Shown here one piece after another: positions 13,601 to 26,766 of a stretch of DNA of 64,000 nucleotides. The notes beneath the pieces are model-generated. The model saw only the letters and a list, made by a program, of their open reading frames with translations, searched no databases and had not been told where the DNA came from. Both the position numbers and the translations under genes were made by a program. The DNA is from Pseudeuparius sepicola. Taxonomy: Eukaryota > Arthropoda > Insecta > Coleoptera > Anthribidae. The DNA lies in assembly GCA_963920635.1 (NCBI GenBank), contig OY987304.1:32674365-32738364 (forward strand). The letters run 5' to 3'. Position 1 is the first letter of the stretch. Each line of letters opens with the position of its first letter.

Positions 13601-16600
13601 TCGTTATTAAAAAATATTCGAAGTTTTTAGTAGTGTTGAGTCTTAACCGGTTAATTGTCCATTAACTGCTTATTTGACAGGTTAATTAACTTTCAATTTT
13701 AACCACTGGTTAAATAAGGTTTTATTGAATAATATATGGATTGCTCTTTCAAAGACGAACAATTTGGTACCAAAAACCTAAGTTATTGTAAATGAAAATG
13801 AAGATGGAGAAGAACTTTCATACGTAAAGGACGTAGACCAGTGGACATGAAAGAAAGAAAATCGGACATCATTTCAGAAAAATTAAAAAGGAAAATCCTT
13901 TTTACTTTTTTTACTTCCAAGATGTATGTATGGCGGTAGAAAGGTATCTAACGTCAAGGTTGTGTCTATAAGTCTGGTGTGTTTCGGAGGAAAGTGGAGA
14001 GTATTTTCTGTGGTACGGCGCGAACGGTGGCTTCTCCGTTCAGCTTTTATACAAACAGACCGACTTATTTCAACGGTTCTGCGTAGTATAGTGGTAGAAC
14101 GTTCGCCTAGCAAGCGAGAGGTCCCGGGTTCGACTCTCGGCGCTGACAGAAAATCCTTTTTAATTTTTCTGAAATGATGTCCGATTTTTTTTCTTTCATA
14201 AGTTATTGTGTTTGAGCTTATCAAAAGGATATACATTATATACAGGGTGACCATATTTCGAGTCTATGCATGGGGATCTTGATTATTTTAAGAGATACGA
14301 GTTCGGTTAAATTGGGGCCAAGTTGCGCATCTTGATGACGAGTAACATGGCAAAAAAATTTTTGCTGGTCCTTCTCGTTTTGAAAAAAATGCGAAAAAAC
14401 TGGTAATTGTCGTTTTCGTTTTTATTTATTTTTTAACGAAAATGAAGGGGGCTGGACCTTTCTAAGTTATAAATATTATTAAGGCACTTTTTGCAAGGAA
14501 TATAAATCCCTGGACAAAAATATGACTATCAACTTTTATTTTTCTTATGGGCGCCATATTGTCTTTTTGCATTTTTGTAAATAGGATTTTTTTCTGGTTA
14601 AAATGATATTTCACACATTATGTTTACCTACTTTGTTTTTCTTGCCGCAATATCAAATTAATCGTTTTTGCAGAGAGCGCCTTGGAAACATAAGCCCCAT
14701 AATGTTTTACGTTTTTACATAGAGTGCTTTGGAAACATAAGCCTACATTGTTGCGAAGTGTGATTTGGAACATTGTTTAAGGGTTCAGTAAAAATTCAGT
14801 TAATGTTAAATTTATTGATTAAACATAAACATATCACGAGAGTATGGTCCTAAACCTTGATATTTATTTGTCATTTGCCATATAACACATTAACACTAAA
14901 ATAGTCAAACTGGAAACACAAGAACAACAAAAACCTAGACGAGTAGACAACCCTATTTTACAATAAATGTTCAATTGGTCCTCCTTGTTCCTCAAGGCAC
15001 AATGCAGCACGTTTCCTTAAATTGTTTCTGGCTCGCCTAATATTCCTTCGTCGTCATTTATATTTAAGGAATAATAAATTTAAATCATGTCACGCTTTTC
15101 TTCGTGTGAAAATGACATTTTGTCAGTAAAATAAAGTATCCCTGACACTTCAAATTGTACTAAACTGTGAAACGTTATGGGGCTTATGTTTCTAAGGTAT
15201 TCTATGCAAAAACGTCAAACATTATGGGGCTTATGTTTCCAAGGCACTCTATGCAAAAACCATTAATTTGATATTACGGCAAGAAAAGCAAAGTAAGGCA
15301 TAATGTGTGACATACCTATCATTTTAACAAAAAAAATCCTCTTTTCAAAAATGCAAAAATCCAAAATGGCGCCCATAAGGAAAATAAAAGTTGATCGTAA
15401 TATCCTCCAGGGAGACTCCAAAAAAATGCAAGGTCATATTTAGACTCCTTGTAAAAAATTGCCTTAATAATGTTTAGCTTAGAAATGTCCAGCACCCTTC
15501 GTTTTCGATTAAAAAATAAAAACAAAACCGAAAATTTTCAGTTTTTTCGCATTATTTTCAAAACGAGAAGGATCAGCCAAAATTTTTTTACCATGTTACT
15601 CGGCATCAATTCCGCAACTTTGCCCCGATTTAACCGACCTCGTATCTCTTAAGATAACCAAGATCTCCATGCATAGACTCGAAATACGGTCACCCTGTCA
15701 CCAATGATACTGACAGTTACTAGTTTGTAACTAGTAATTTTGTACTTTCACCACTTCAAGTACAAAATAACGAGTATATTGTGAAATAAGAAATAGCAGT
15801 CAAAATTTGAAATTTCTAACGTAACCTTAGATACTTTTATTTTAACCGGTTAATTTTGAACTTATATAACCGGTGGTTAATTTTGGTTAAAAATGCTAAT
15901 AAACCTGAATGGTTAATTAACTTTTTTAAAAAATGGCCCCAGGAGGAAGCATATTTGGGTCTAACATGCGTCCTGGATGGAGCGTGCATATTAGTATGGC
16001 GGGATGCCGGTTTTACAGTGAAATACCTACTATATACTTTATAAAATAGTATAAATGAAATATTCAAATTGCAAATACATTTTAATTTTATTTAGGTATT
16101 CTTAATAAATATATGCTAACATAAGAAATATGTAGGGAATATTACTCTAATAAGTACTCTTGAGTAATAAATAAGTTTATTCATAAATTCCAGTATTTGG
16201 TTTCTAAATCAATATATGCCTAATGCCCTAATATTTCGCTTACCTATTATTTTAATCTTTTTTTTAATTTTCTGTATATCAACATATAATTGTTGTTCAA
16301 GCAGCAATAGGTAGGTACTTCGAGGATTTTTCCAAGGATTTTTTTTAATTAAAAGATATAAAAATTAAGGTGAAAGATAACGTACCTATTTTAAACTTTA
16401 TAAGATATGTACTTGTAAAAAACTTACTTTTGAACGACTTAATACAAACACCTAGTAATACTTTAACTTTATACGGAGTATTTCTTAAGCTGTGACTTTT
16501 CTAAGAGCGTGTCGAGTTCAAAAAAATAAACACTTTTTTTGTACAATTTTTGCCAAAACTCAAAAATGAGGATATGGAAAAAGTTGCAATTTTAATTACG

Positions 16601-19600
16601 ACCCTGTATGTTAAATTGAAATCCTTATACAAAGTTTAGTGTACTGACTATAGTTCCCTAAATAAAATCAACTTATACATATTTTAAACAAAACATTCTT
16701 CGGCAAATTGGCATGAACATAGGTCACTACCCTCTTTTGATATCCACCGAATTCACCCTGGTGTGTTCGCGCATAGTTTGGTAAAAATTTCGTTCTGGTC
16801 GGTTGAGAATTAAAGAAGTTATAAGGTTGTTTCACTCTTAAGTCAGACACTCAGAATAAACAAACACAAAACACATGCAGAATTTTCCGAGGAATCTGAT
16901 CTCACATTTTTCATGTAAAGGAGGGTTAAAAAAAATTGAAAACTGATTTTTGAAGAATCTTTTATCATGGATGCTACTAGTGAGGAGATAGATTCATAAA
17001 AATGCCAGCAAAAAATTTTTATCGGAAAAGAAATTAATTTCTCTATCGCTATCACAGCTTAACAAAAACACATTGATCTCTTTAAAGGATGTTGGAGATC
17101 AGACTACGAAGGAGTACCGCCCAATGGTAACTCTGCCGCCGACTCAAAATCTCAGAGCATCCCAGGACTGCTGGGAGATTACGAATGTGATGCTACCTGG
17201 GCAATGGTGGAATCAGCGGCTAAACTTATGGCATCTAAGCAAAAGGAAAATGTGGAATTTGTATTATGGACAGGGTAAGTCTCTTAGTTACTACTGAACT
17301 ATTATAATATACGTATATTAATATGTAGATATGAGAAAAAGAGAAAAACATGAAGAACGGTTTGGAAAAATGTTGCCTTTAAGCAAAAAAAAGTTAACAA
17401 TAACTGGAAACTTACAACCAATTTAGGCGTTGGACCAGAGCCGATGCATTAAACATAGCCTCATTTTCATTAACGTATTTTTTCTTTAACATATTTGGTA
17501 CTTTTGGAAAATTTTCACCAATTCTTTCATAAATTTGAAAGCTGAAAATGTTATCTATATCTACTAATATTATAAAGAGAAAGGATTTGTATTTTTGTTT
17601 GTAATGAATAAACTTAAAAACTACTGGACCGATTTTAAAAATTCTTTCACTATGCTACATTATCACTGACTCACATAAGCTATATTGTTAATCGAGTTAA
17701 ATTAGGGATATAATTAAATATTTACCCGTGCGAAGCCGGGACAGGTCGCTAGTTTAGTTATATAGTTAAATTAATTAATTTATTTAATAGTTTTGAATTG
17801 TGCCTATTACAAAAAATTCTCAAAAATGCATGCGTTTTATACAAATAATTTTTCAAATTAAAAATTTAGAATTAAGTAAATCGGTAAATTGCGAAAAATA
17901 TAATATAATACCTAATCATTGTTCCATCTACCATGTAAAACATTATCTCAAATAATTATTTTCCTTGACAATTTCTATAAAATATATTTAATATATTATT
18001 AATAAATAGTGTATGAACGGGAGAGTACATTCACAAGAGTTATATCTCGTGCGGGAATTTGTCGCACCCATCCTACACAACATATTAAATTTTAACAACT
18101 ATATACAAAGTATAGTAAATTAACATCAACTAACTGAAACAATTCTTAAAGTTATCAATTAAAAACATCTCAAAATAGTTCGGTTTTAATTTAAATATTA
18201 TAATAATAATACCTACTATCACCGTCCCGAAACAATACTGTATAATATGGTCGACTATCGCTCTTTTTGTTCTATCAACGTTTTCGGTTGGTTAACCGAC
18301 ATCGTGGAGACGATAGATGGCGGGTCTCGGTAGTAGTGGCGTGAGCCTTTGCCGATCAAGACCAGTGGCTTTTTCCCGCACCTTCGGGTGTGCTATCGTT
18401 ATAATACTCCATGATCAATTGATTGCTTCGGTAATTAATTGATTCCTTAGTAAATTATTACTAACTGAACAATGCTATTACTTGGGAGCATAATCTGGTG
18501 GACCGATCAGTAAATTTAATTGGTCCTTATATTCCCGGACTATCAGATGAGCTAAAACGCATAGGCAATCGTTTTAATGTCAGAACAGTATTTAATATAA
18601 AAAATACATTAATATCGATGTTAGTTAAAACGAAACCATTTAATGAGGTACAAAGTTCAAAAAAGTGCATTTATAAAATTCCTTGTGAATGTGGAAAGTT
18701 CTATGTTGGGGAGGCTTGTAAGCCATTCAATGTTCGTTTAAGATAACATAAAAATTATATCAGGCGAAATAAAATTTCGAAGTCAAAAATATGTGAACAC
18801 TCTTTTAGTGACAATCATAGGATTTTATGGGATAGGTCCAAACCAATTATTGTAAATGAAGAAGTAGGAAATAGACGAAAAATGAAAGAATCATCATTTA
18901 TTCTAGGAAATACGGACAACTGTATTGCTGAATGTTTAGTGGATTTCAGTAAAATATTATTGCCAATTATTTAAAGAGAAATTTCTATAGATACAATATA
19001 GGTACAATATCAGACAGGTGACTAGGGTAGTGTTTATGTTGTCATGACATTTTAACTTAAGACTGAATGTACACCACGTGCGTGGTGATTCAACATTTTG
19101 ACCCATAAAATGGCTTTTTTCGATCTGTATTTTTTTAAATTTTTGTCAATACAAATTTTAATCTAAGTAAATACTCACATTTTGAGACAAAAATTATTTA
19201 GAAATATTTATCACAATGGCAGTTATTAGGCTTATTGCGGAAATGCTAGGTAGGTAATTACTTAGATTAAAATTTGTATTGGCAAAAATTTAAAATTATG
19301 CGTTTTGCTCGCTACAGATCGAAAAAAGCCATTTTATGGGTCAAAATATTGAATCACCACGCACGTGCTGTACATTGAGCCTTAACATTATTATTTATTA
19401 ACCTGTTATGTCACTTTGACGTGACACGATTTTTGACAAAGCTCAGAAAACAAATTTGATACAGTTAAACCTTCAATATGGCAGATGCTCCAAGACGGTA
19501 GCTCAAAACTGACAGGAAAAAGGCCTTGTACCGTTGAATGATATATTATTAAATACTGCTCACGGCTGTCACGTCTGACACATTTTTGGCTCACCGCATG

Positions 19601-22600
19601 CGCTTTCCGGAGATAAAATACAATGCAGAATTCATTGTTAGCCATCAGAGCCATCTGTTTTCCAGGACATGAAGCTATACCTAGCCATGAGAAGTCTTCA
19701 TAAATACGTCAGTCAACGCTTGTACCTAATACTGATGAGTTATCAGAAATGCATAGAATAAGACGTATAGGTACCAACTAAAAATCACAAAATAAAATAA
19801 TAAATAAAAATCCTTTTTATAATCCATAGCTTTTATTTAAGCCACGTAGGTACCAAAACGAATAAAATATGCGAAACGGTTGCAGACATTAGAAAATGTC
19901 AAGAAATTTTTTTTATTAGAAAATTAATTACATTACCTATTTGAAAACTATGTTTTCCCTGCAAATAATAATTTGTCTAAGTAGCCGTACCTTCGCCACT
20001 AGCGCATGTATCTTGTCTGCTAAATTTCGTTAAACGGTCTCTATAGGTTCAAAATTAACGAAATAAAATCTAATATTTTTTAAAAACTTTAGCGCCCTGT
20101 ATCTTGGAAACGATACATAGACTATAGACTGAATTCATAACCATCATGTGCATGTACAAGGTGTCCCAGTTAACGTGATAAACCCGATTTTCACTGTAAT
20201 TTTAAAAATAAATTCATGGTTCAAAAATCAAACTCCTGTATAATTACTCGAGAAATTCGCGAGGCCGCAACGATAAAGACAGGCCACGGCGCTAACACAT
20301 AATCGCGTAGTCACGTGACCAACTTAGTCCTATATAATGAAAGGCATTTTTGGAGATAAGTAGAAAAAAAAAAATTTCGTATCAATTTGGCAAGTTTTCT
20401 TTCATCTATTACATTATTGGTTTTGTGCATCCAAGCTTTCTCTAATTGTTTTTTCAAAATTTTCAACCTGCCTCAGCTGTTTTAGGCTGAGAGTTAAACG
20501 GCACTGCACTCACAATATTTTGGCACTTTCTCAAAAATTGTTGGGGCATCACCTTCCTTTAGCTTAGGTGATATTCTCTATAGGCATTTTCCTCCCACAA
20601 CACATTTGTCCACTTTAATTATTGTTTCACTTTCTTGAAAATGTGTTAGCCACACATACTTATAGGTTTTTTAGAAATTAAATCTCAGTTGGGATTTGAC
20701 GAATCCATTTTTGGCGGAAATTTTCATCCCGAGGCAAAACAAATGTTTGTTATGGCGACAGTTTCTTCCTGGCTTTTGTAATATGTATAAATATAATATA
20801 AACAGACCCAATATTTGGTATTTAGGTTATTTTTTACGAAATAAAAATGAAAACTAAACTCAGTAGGTATACTGTAAATACTGACGAGGTCTCAGTTGAT
20901 CGGCAGCGTGAAAGACCGAATAGAAACCGTATCAGGGCGTGGGTCGACAACGAAAATCCTCGAGTAGGTACGTTACAACACTGATTTATTTCGCACAAGG
21001 TGAATGGTGAATACAATAAATACACAAACCCGAACGTGGTCAACGGGAACGGCTTCCAGCCACCCGGACCGTCTGAACTCGCGGATCTCCCGTAAGCAGT
21101 TCACCCCTCTGTGTCTCAGGCTCCACTGTCCAATACTGTCCCATGTCCATAATAGTCCAATCCGGGTTCCCTATTCTGTGGTTCGGGGGAAAATTCCCCT
21201 TACAGCGCTCAGGCGTCGCGTAGCGTCGGTGCGAGCGGCACCAATACTCTTGGACGGCACGACTCCCACCCAGACACCCAGAGGCCATAATAACACCTGG
21301 GCGGTTCTCCTCCGCCAGGACACCCACGCACTAGACACAAACTTGTTTCTAAAATATAAACTAAGACGTTTAAAAACACGTTAAACATTTAAAACTTCTA
21401 AAAACCCAAGCTGCCGCTTTCAGTTATGTGACAAATGACATGTAACGTCGGACTAAGATGGTCACGTGATTTTTGTGCGCCAGGGCCTGTCTTTATAGTA
21501 GGCCTTGAGAAAATCGAATATGACGTCAAACTTAATATACAGGGCGTTGTTAAAAAGCTATTTAAAAAAATAACTTTTTCCACAAAATTGTAAAGTTAGA
21601 TATTTACATAGAATACCTATTATAGTAACGAGAAAACGTGAAGTAACAAAAAAGGGTCGGTTTTCATTTCTGACTTCCGGTTTGACCGAAAGTGAGCATC
21701 ACTTGGTCAGATTTTTGAGACACTCTGTATACTTTGTATTTTTTAGGTTCCTTTTCTTCGCCCAATTCCAACGTATATAGTTTTATACATATAGTTATTT
21801 CTAACAATATATTTTTAGCATTCCATGCAAGGATGTGAATTTAATATGATTTGACGAAATTTACCAAAACAATAAAAATTCGCTGCTTAGTTATTTTTAG
21901 GGAAAACTATATATGGTGGAATTGGGAGAACAAAGGAAACCTAAAAACCCCAAAATCTCCAAAATCTGACCAAATAATGCTCATTTCCGGTCAAATCGGA
22001 AGTCAGAAATGAAAACCGACGATATTGTGTTACTTCCTGTATACTCATTACTAACATTCCGTGTTATAATCTAACTTGAAAATTTTTTGGAAAAGGGTAT
22101 TTTTTTAAATAACTTTTTAAAGTCACCCTTTATATTAATTTTAACGTCGTATTAGAATTTTTCGGAAAATTGTACACAAGTTTTATGTTTGAACTATCAA
22201 TTTATCTTCAAAATTACCGAGAAAATAGAGTTTATCACATTAACCGGGACACCCTGTACATAATATATTACGTATTAATTATTAGAGGAACATCATTTTA
22301 ATGAGCTCGTAATTCATGCCGGTAATTCCCTGGTCAATGGCTAAATTATTAGCTAGAAATTCATCTTTGTTTATTAGACGTTCCGATTAGAAGGAATTAT
22401 AGAACCAAATTATAGGCTATATTGGGATGGGACAATCGATTTCTGTATTTACTGGAAAATCCACGTTAAATCAAACTAATAATAATTTACCTAAAGCTCA
22501 GAATACACGCATCATTTCTGCGATATAAACAAAGAACCTCGCTAAGGGAGAACATATTAACTTGATGAATGAGTAATTTGCTAAATTTCATATTTGATAA

Positions 22601-25600
22601 TAGTTTGATACCTGGACTTGAATTTTAAATGGCTTTTGAGTGGTAGCCGGTGAGTAATGGTAATGACCATTACCCACGGCGAGTAATAAGCCTTATTACT
22701 TTATCAAAATCGCCTTTATAAACGAACAAACGAACAAGTTCATTAAGCGGTCGTAAAAAATAAAATTTAATTATTGTTTAAATTGATTGTCTTTCATGCT
22801 TAGGTATACCAGAGAACAATTTTTTATTCTCTGGACATGGCCCTCTTAGACTCATCTATAAAGAAATTTTTATCTACCATTGTGCGGAAATATTTTGATT
22901 AATCCATAAATTGCATAGGAGAATCGTTTCTGCTTGGTTTTTTTCTTTATTGAAATGCTGTTTTGCAAATATAATGTCCTACCAAAGATCATAATCGAAT
23001 ATCATGATCTTTGGTCCTACCTAATATTTTGACATATACTACTTGGTTTTATAGAATACAATTTTTTTTTATAAAGTTTTCTAAAGCATGTTTTTCTTAT
23101 TCTTACCGGGACATCCTGTGGATTTCTTAGAACAATTTTCAAGGTCAAATTAGTTAATAAGAAAACACACCTAAGTGCCCTGGATAAGATTTCTGTATTA
23201 AATTAGTTAATAGCACAGATAAAACAAAATACAAAGAGCTCATCTCATTAACTTTTACCTGATTTTTCACAATTCCTACATATCGTTTAGATATAAATTA
23301 CCTATAAACTATGTAGTACTGAATTCTTTATTTTTATTGTACTTAGTTTAATTTTAAAATGAGAAAGAAGATCGATAGACCACAGTGACCTACAATCGAC
23401 TAATTGCCATTTAAAATTGAACTTCATTCCATTTGACATATTTGACAAGATGATCTATCTGTATTCTGCCGTCTCTGTGCTAACCGTTCTTCTTGATTTT
23501 CACTACAAAGAAGAATAACTAAAATATGTTTTGAATCATGTTGAACCATAAAGCTTCTTCATTTTATAAATAAAAAACAAGAATACATATTAAATGGGTT
23601 ATTCTTGTCTTTCAGCGACGCTTTAACGCACGCCGCCAAACACCTACACGAATCTAAGCAATTGGATCTACTAAGAAATCTCACCGATCTCTTCAGCACG
23701 ACCTTTCCATCACAGTTCGTCTTTCCGGCACTGGGACATGACGATCTGATGCCCAGGAGACATCTGGGTCGAATGTGGTCGAGATGGTTACCCACTGATT
23801 CTTTAAGGACATTTGAAACAGGTCAGAAATTAAAATGATACGTGACCTATTGCATTTAAAAATTTTAATTGCATTTAAAGACCTTATTTTTATCAGTAGC
23901 ATATTGTGCAGCAAGTTAATCAATGATTTAAATTTAAAATATACAGGGTGACCGTATTTCGAGTCTTTGCATGGGGATCTTGGTTATACGAGGTTGGTTA
24001 AATTTGGGCAAAGTTGCAGAATTTGATGCCGAGTAACATGGTAAAAAAAAATTTGGCAGGCTCTTCTCGTTTTGAAAATAATGCGAAAAACTGAAAATTG
24101 TCGTTTTCGTTTCTATTTTTTTAAACGAAAACGAATGGCGCTGGACATTTCTAAGTTAAACATTATTAAGGCACTTTTTTACAAGGAATCTAAATATGAT
24201 CTCACATTTTTTTCTCGCCTCCCTGGACAAAGATATGAGATCAACTTTTATTTTTCTTATGGGCGCCATATTGGATTTTTGCATTTTTGAAAAGAGAATT
24301 TTTTCTGGTTAAAACGATATGTCACACTACTTTGTTTTTCTTGCCGTAATATCAAGTTAATCATTTTTGCATAGAGTGCCTTGGAAACGTAAGCCCCATA
24401 ATGTTCGACGTTTTTTCAAAGAGTGTCTTGGAAACATAAGCCCCACAATGTTTGACATTTCGGCATAGAATGCCTTGGAAACATAAGCCCCATAACGTTT
24501 GATAGTTTAGTACAATAATTGTAAATGTCACGGATACTTTATTTTACTGAAAAAATGTCATTTTCACATGAAGAAAAACGTGACATGATTCAAATGTATT
24601 ATTGCTCAAATATAAATGACGTCGAAGGGATATTGGATGAGCCATAAACAATTTAAAGAAACGTGCTGCATTGTGCCTTGAGGAACAAGGAGGACAAATT
24701 GAACATTTATTGTAAAATAGGATTGTCTCCTCGTCTAGGTTTTTGTTGTTCTTTGTGTTTCCAGTTTGACTCTTTTAGTGTTAATGTGTACAAATGGCGA
24801 ATAAATAACATGGTCTCAGATCATACTCTTGTCCTCGCGGTACGTTTATGATTTATTTAATCAATACATTTTAGCATTAACTGAATTCAATATTCCAAAG
24901 CACACTTCGCAACAATGGGTAACAAGGCTTATGTTTCCAAGGCACTCTATGCAAAAACGTCAAACATTATGGGGCTTTCATTTCCAAGGCACTCTATGCA
25001 AAAACGATTAATTTGATAATACGGCAAGAAAAACAATGTAAAACATAATGTGTGACATACCATTTTAACCAGAAAAAATCCTCTTTTCAAAAATGCACAA
25101 ATCCAATATGGCGCCCATAAGAAAAATAAAAGTTGATCGTCATATTTTTGTACAGAGATGTGAGAAAAAAAAAATGCGAGATCATATTTAGACTCCTTGT
25201 AAAAAAGTGCCTTAATAATGTTTAACTTAGAAATGTCCAGCGCCATTCGTTTTCAAAACAAGAAGGGCCAGCCAAAAAATTTTTTTACCGTGTTACTCGC
25301 CATCAAATTCTGGAACTTTGCTCCAATTTAACTGACCTCGTATCTCTTAAGATAACCAAGATCCCCATGCAAAGACTCGAAATACGGTCACCCTGTATAT
25401 ATATAAATTTTTTAAGCCAAACTGCTTTTCATATTGGCACACACTGCTATTGAAAGTGCCTTTATTGACACTGTACCTGTACAATAGCTTGAAATTAAAC
25501 TAGTGATAATGCAATATCAGATTCCGGTTTGACTGTCAAAGCCACCCATTGTAAAAATGTCAGTTATGGCAAAATAGCCAACATTGTGGGTAGGTTATGC

Positions 25601-26724
25601 ACAAAACAATATTAGGTAGGTATTCATTATCGGTATCTACAACACTGGTTGGTGGAGATGCAAGCAATATATACCTATGTATGCTTAATTAATAAAATAC
25701 TATTTTAATTCTACAACTACTTAATGATTATTCAGTAATCCATATAATAACTAAATTATTACTTAGTTTAAAGTATTTAAACTGAATTGTTTAATGAAAA
25801 AGTTGTGCGTAAAGAGGTGGTAAACAAAAAGAAAAAACATCGTACATTTCTGCAAAGTTATTCAATAATACCGTAGTACTTTAAATTTAAACTTCAATAA
25901 TTACTTAATTTAGTGAAATATTGTTAAACATTCATTTGTCCAAGATAATATGTAGCCACTGTCAGGTTATCCCTATACGTAATTTAGCACGATGCATGCC
26001 ATACCCAGACGACTAAAAATAGCTAGGTGTTGTTTGCTTCGATTTTGGCAACGTAGCACTACACAAATTGAGGTAGACTCAACTCAGGAAATTAATAAAA
26101 AAATAACAAATGGACGGCCAACTCTGCCAAGGTCGCAATCGAAAACGGATCAATTTACTAAAATGCAATGGTGGATACCTTAGTTTATAATGTAATTCAG
26201 GAATTTCTTTGACGTAAAATACAGCATAGTCCACTTTGACTGAAACAAGAGATAATACAGCATATATCTCACAATTTTTAATCTATCAGTTTTCCATTAT
26301 TCTAGCTGGTAAACTGACCACGCTACTAGTACAGTAAAATTGGGCCAAAACCCAAACATCAAAAAAAAAAAGGTTCTTTCTAGCGTGAAATAATTCCATA
26401 CCCTCCTAAGAGTTAGTACTAAAAAGTTACACCACTACCAGCGTCGGGTTTCGGGGGGAGGGGGTGAAAAGGGCAGGAAATTCTTATTTTTCACAGTTTT
26501 GCGTGAATATCTAGTAAACTATGAAGTTTAGCGCAAACGTCAACCTATACGCAAATGATATACATTAAATTCTGAACAAGAATTGTTATATACAGAATTA
26601 TGGTAAAGTGAACGGTTTCCATGATATGGAGGGGTAAAGATTTCTTTGTTTTTATTTCACGTAGTTTTTGTTGAAAAAACTTAAAATGATTACAGTATAA
26701 ATTAGTAACTGAATAATGTATGTA

Positions 26725-26766
<42 letters not shown>

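Noticed and set aside
14077..14147. Functional tRNA-Ala gene
   Set aside because: Two acceptor mismatches, a weak D stem and placement inside an inverted-repeat element make a working tRNA doubtful; kept as tRNA-like.
13883..14254. 123-codon minus-strand ORF
   Set aside because: It is the antisense reading of the tRNA-Ala-like sequence and the element arms.
17073..17297. 74-codon ORF with ATG at 17073
   Set aside because: It is out of frame with the real exon at 17088-17274, which has splice borders and family motifs in another frame.
18200..18300. Hammerhead ribozyme upstream of the Penelope fragment
   Set aside because: A CCCGAAAC box is present but no CTGATGA core or pairing stems were found on either strand.
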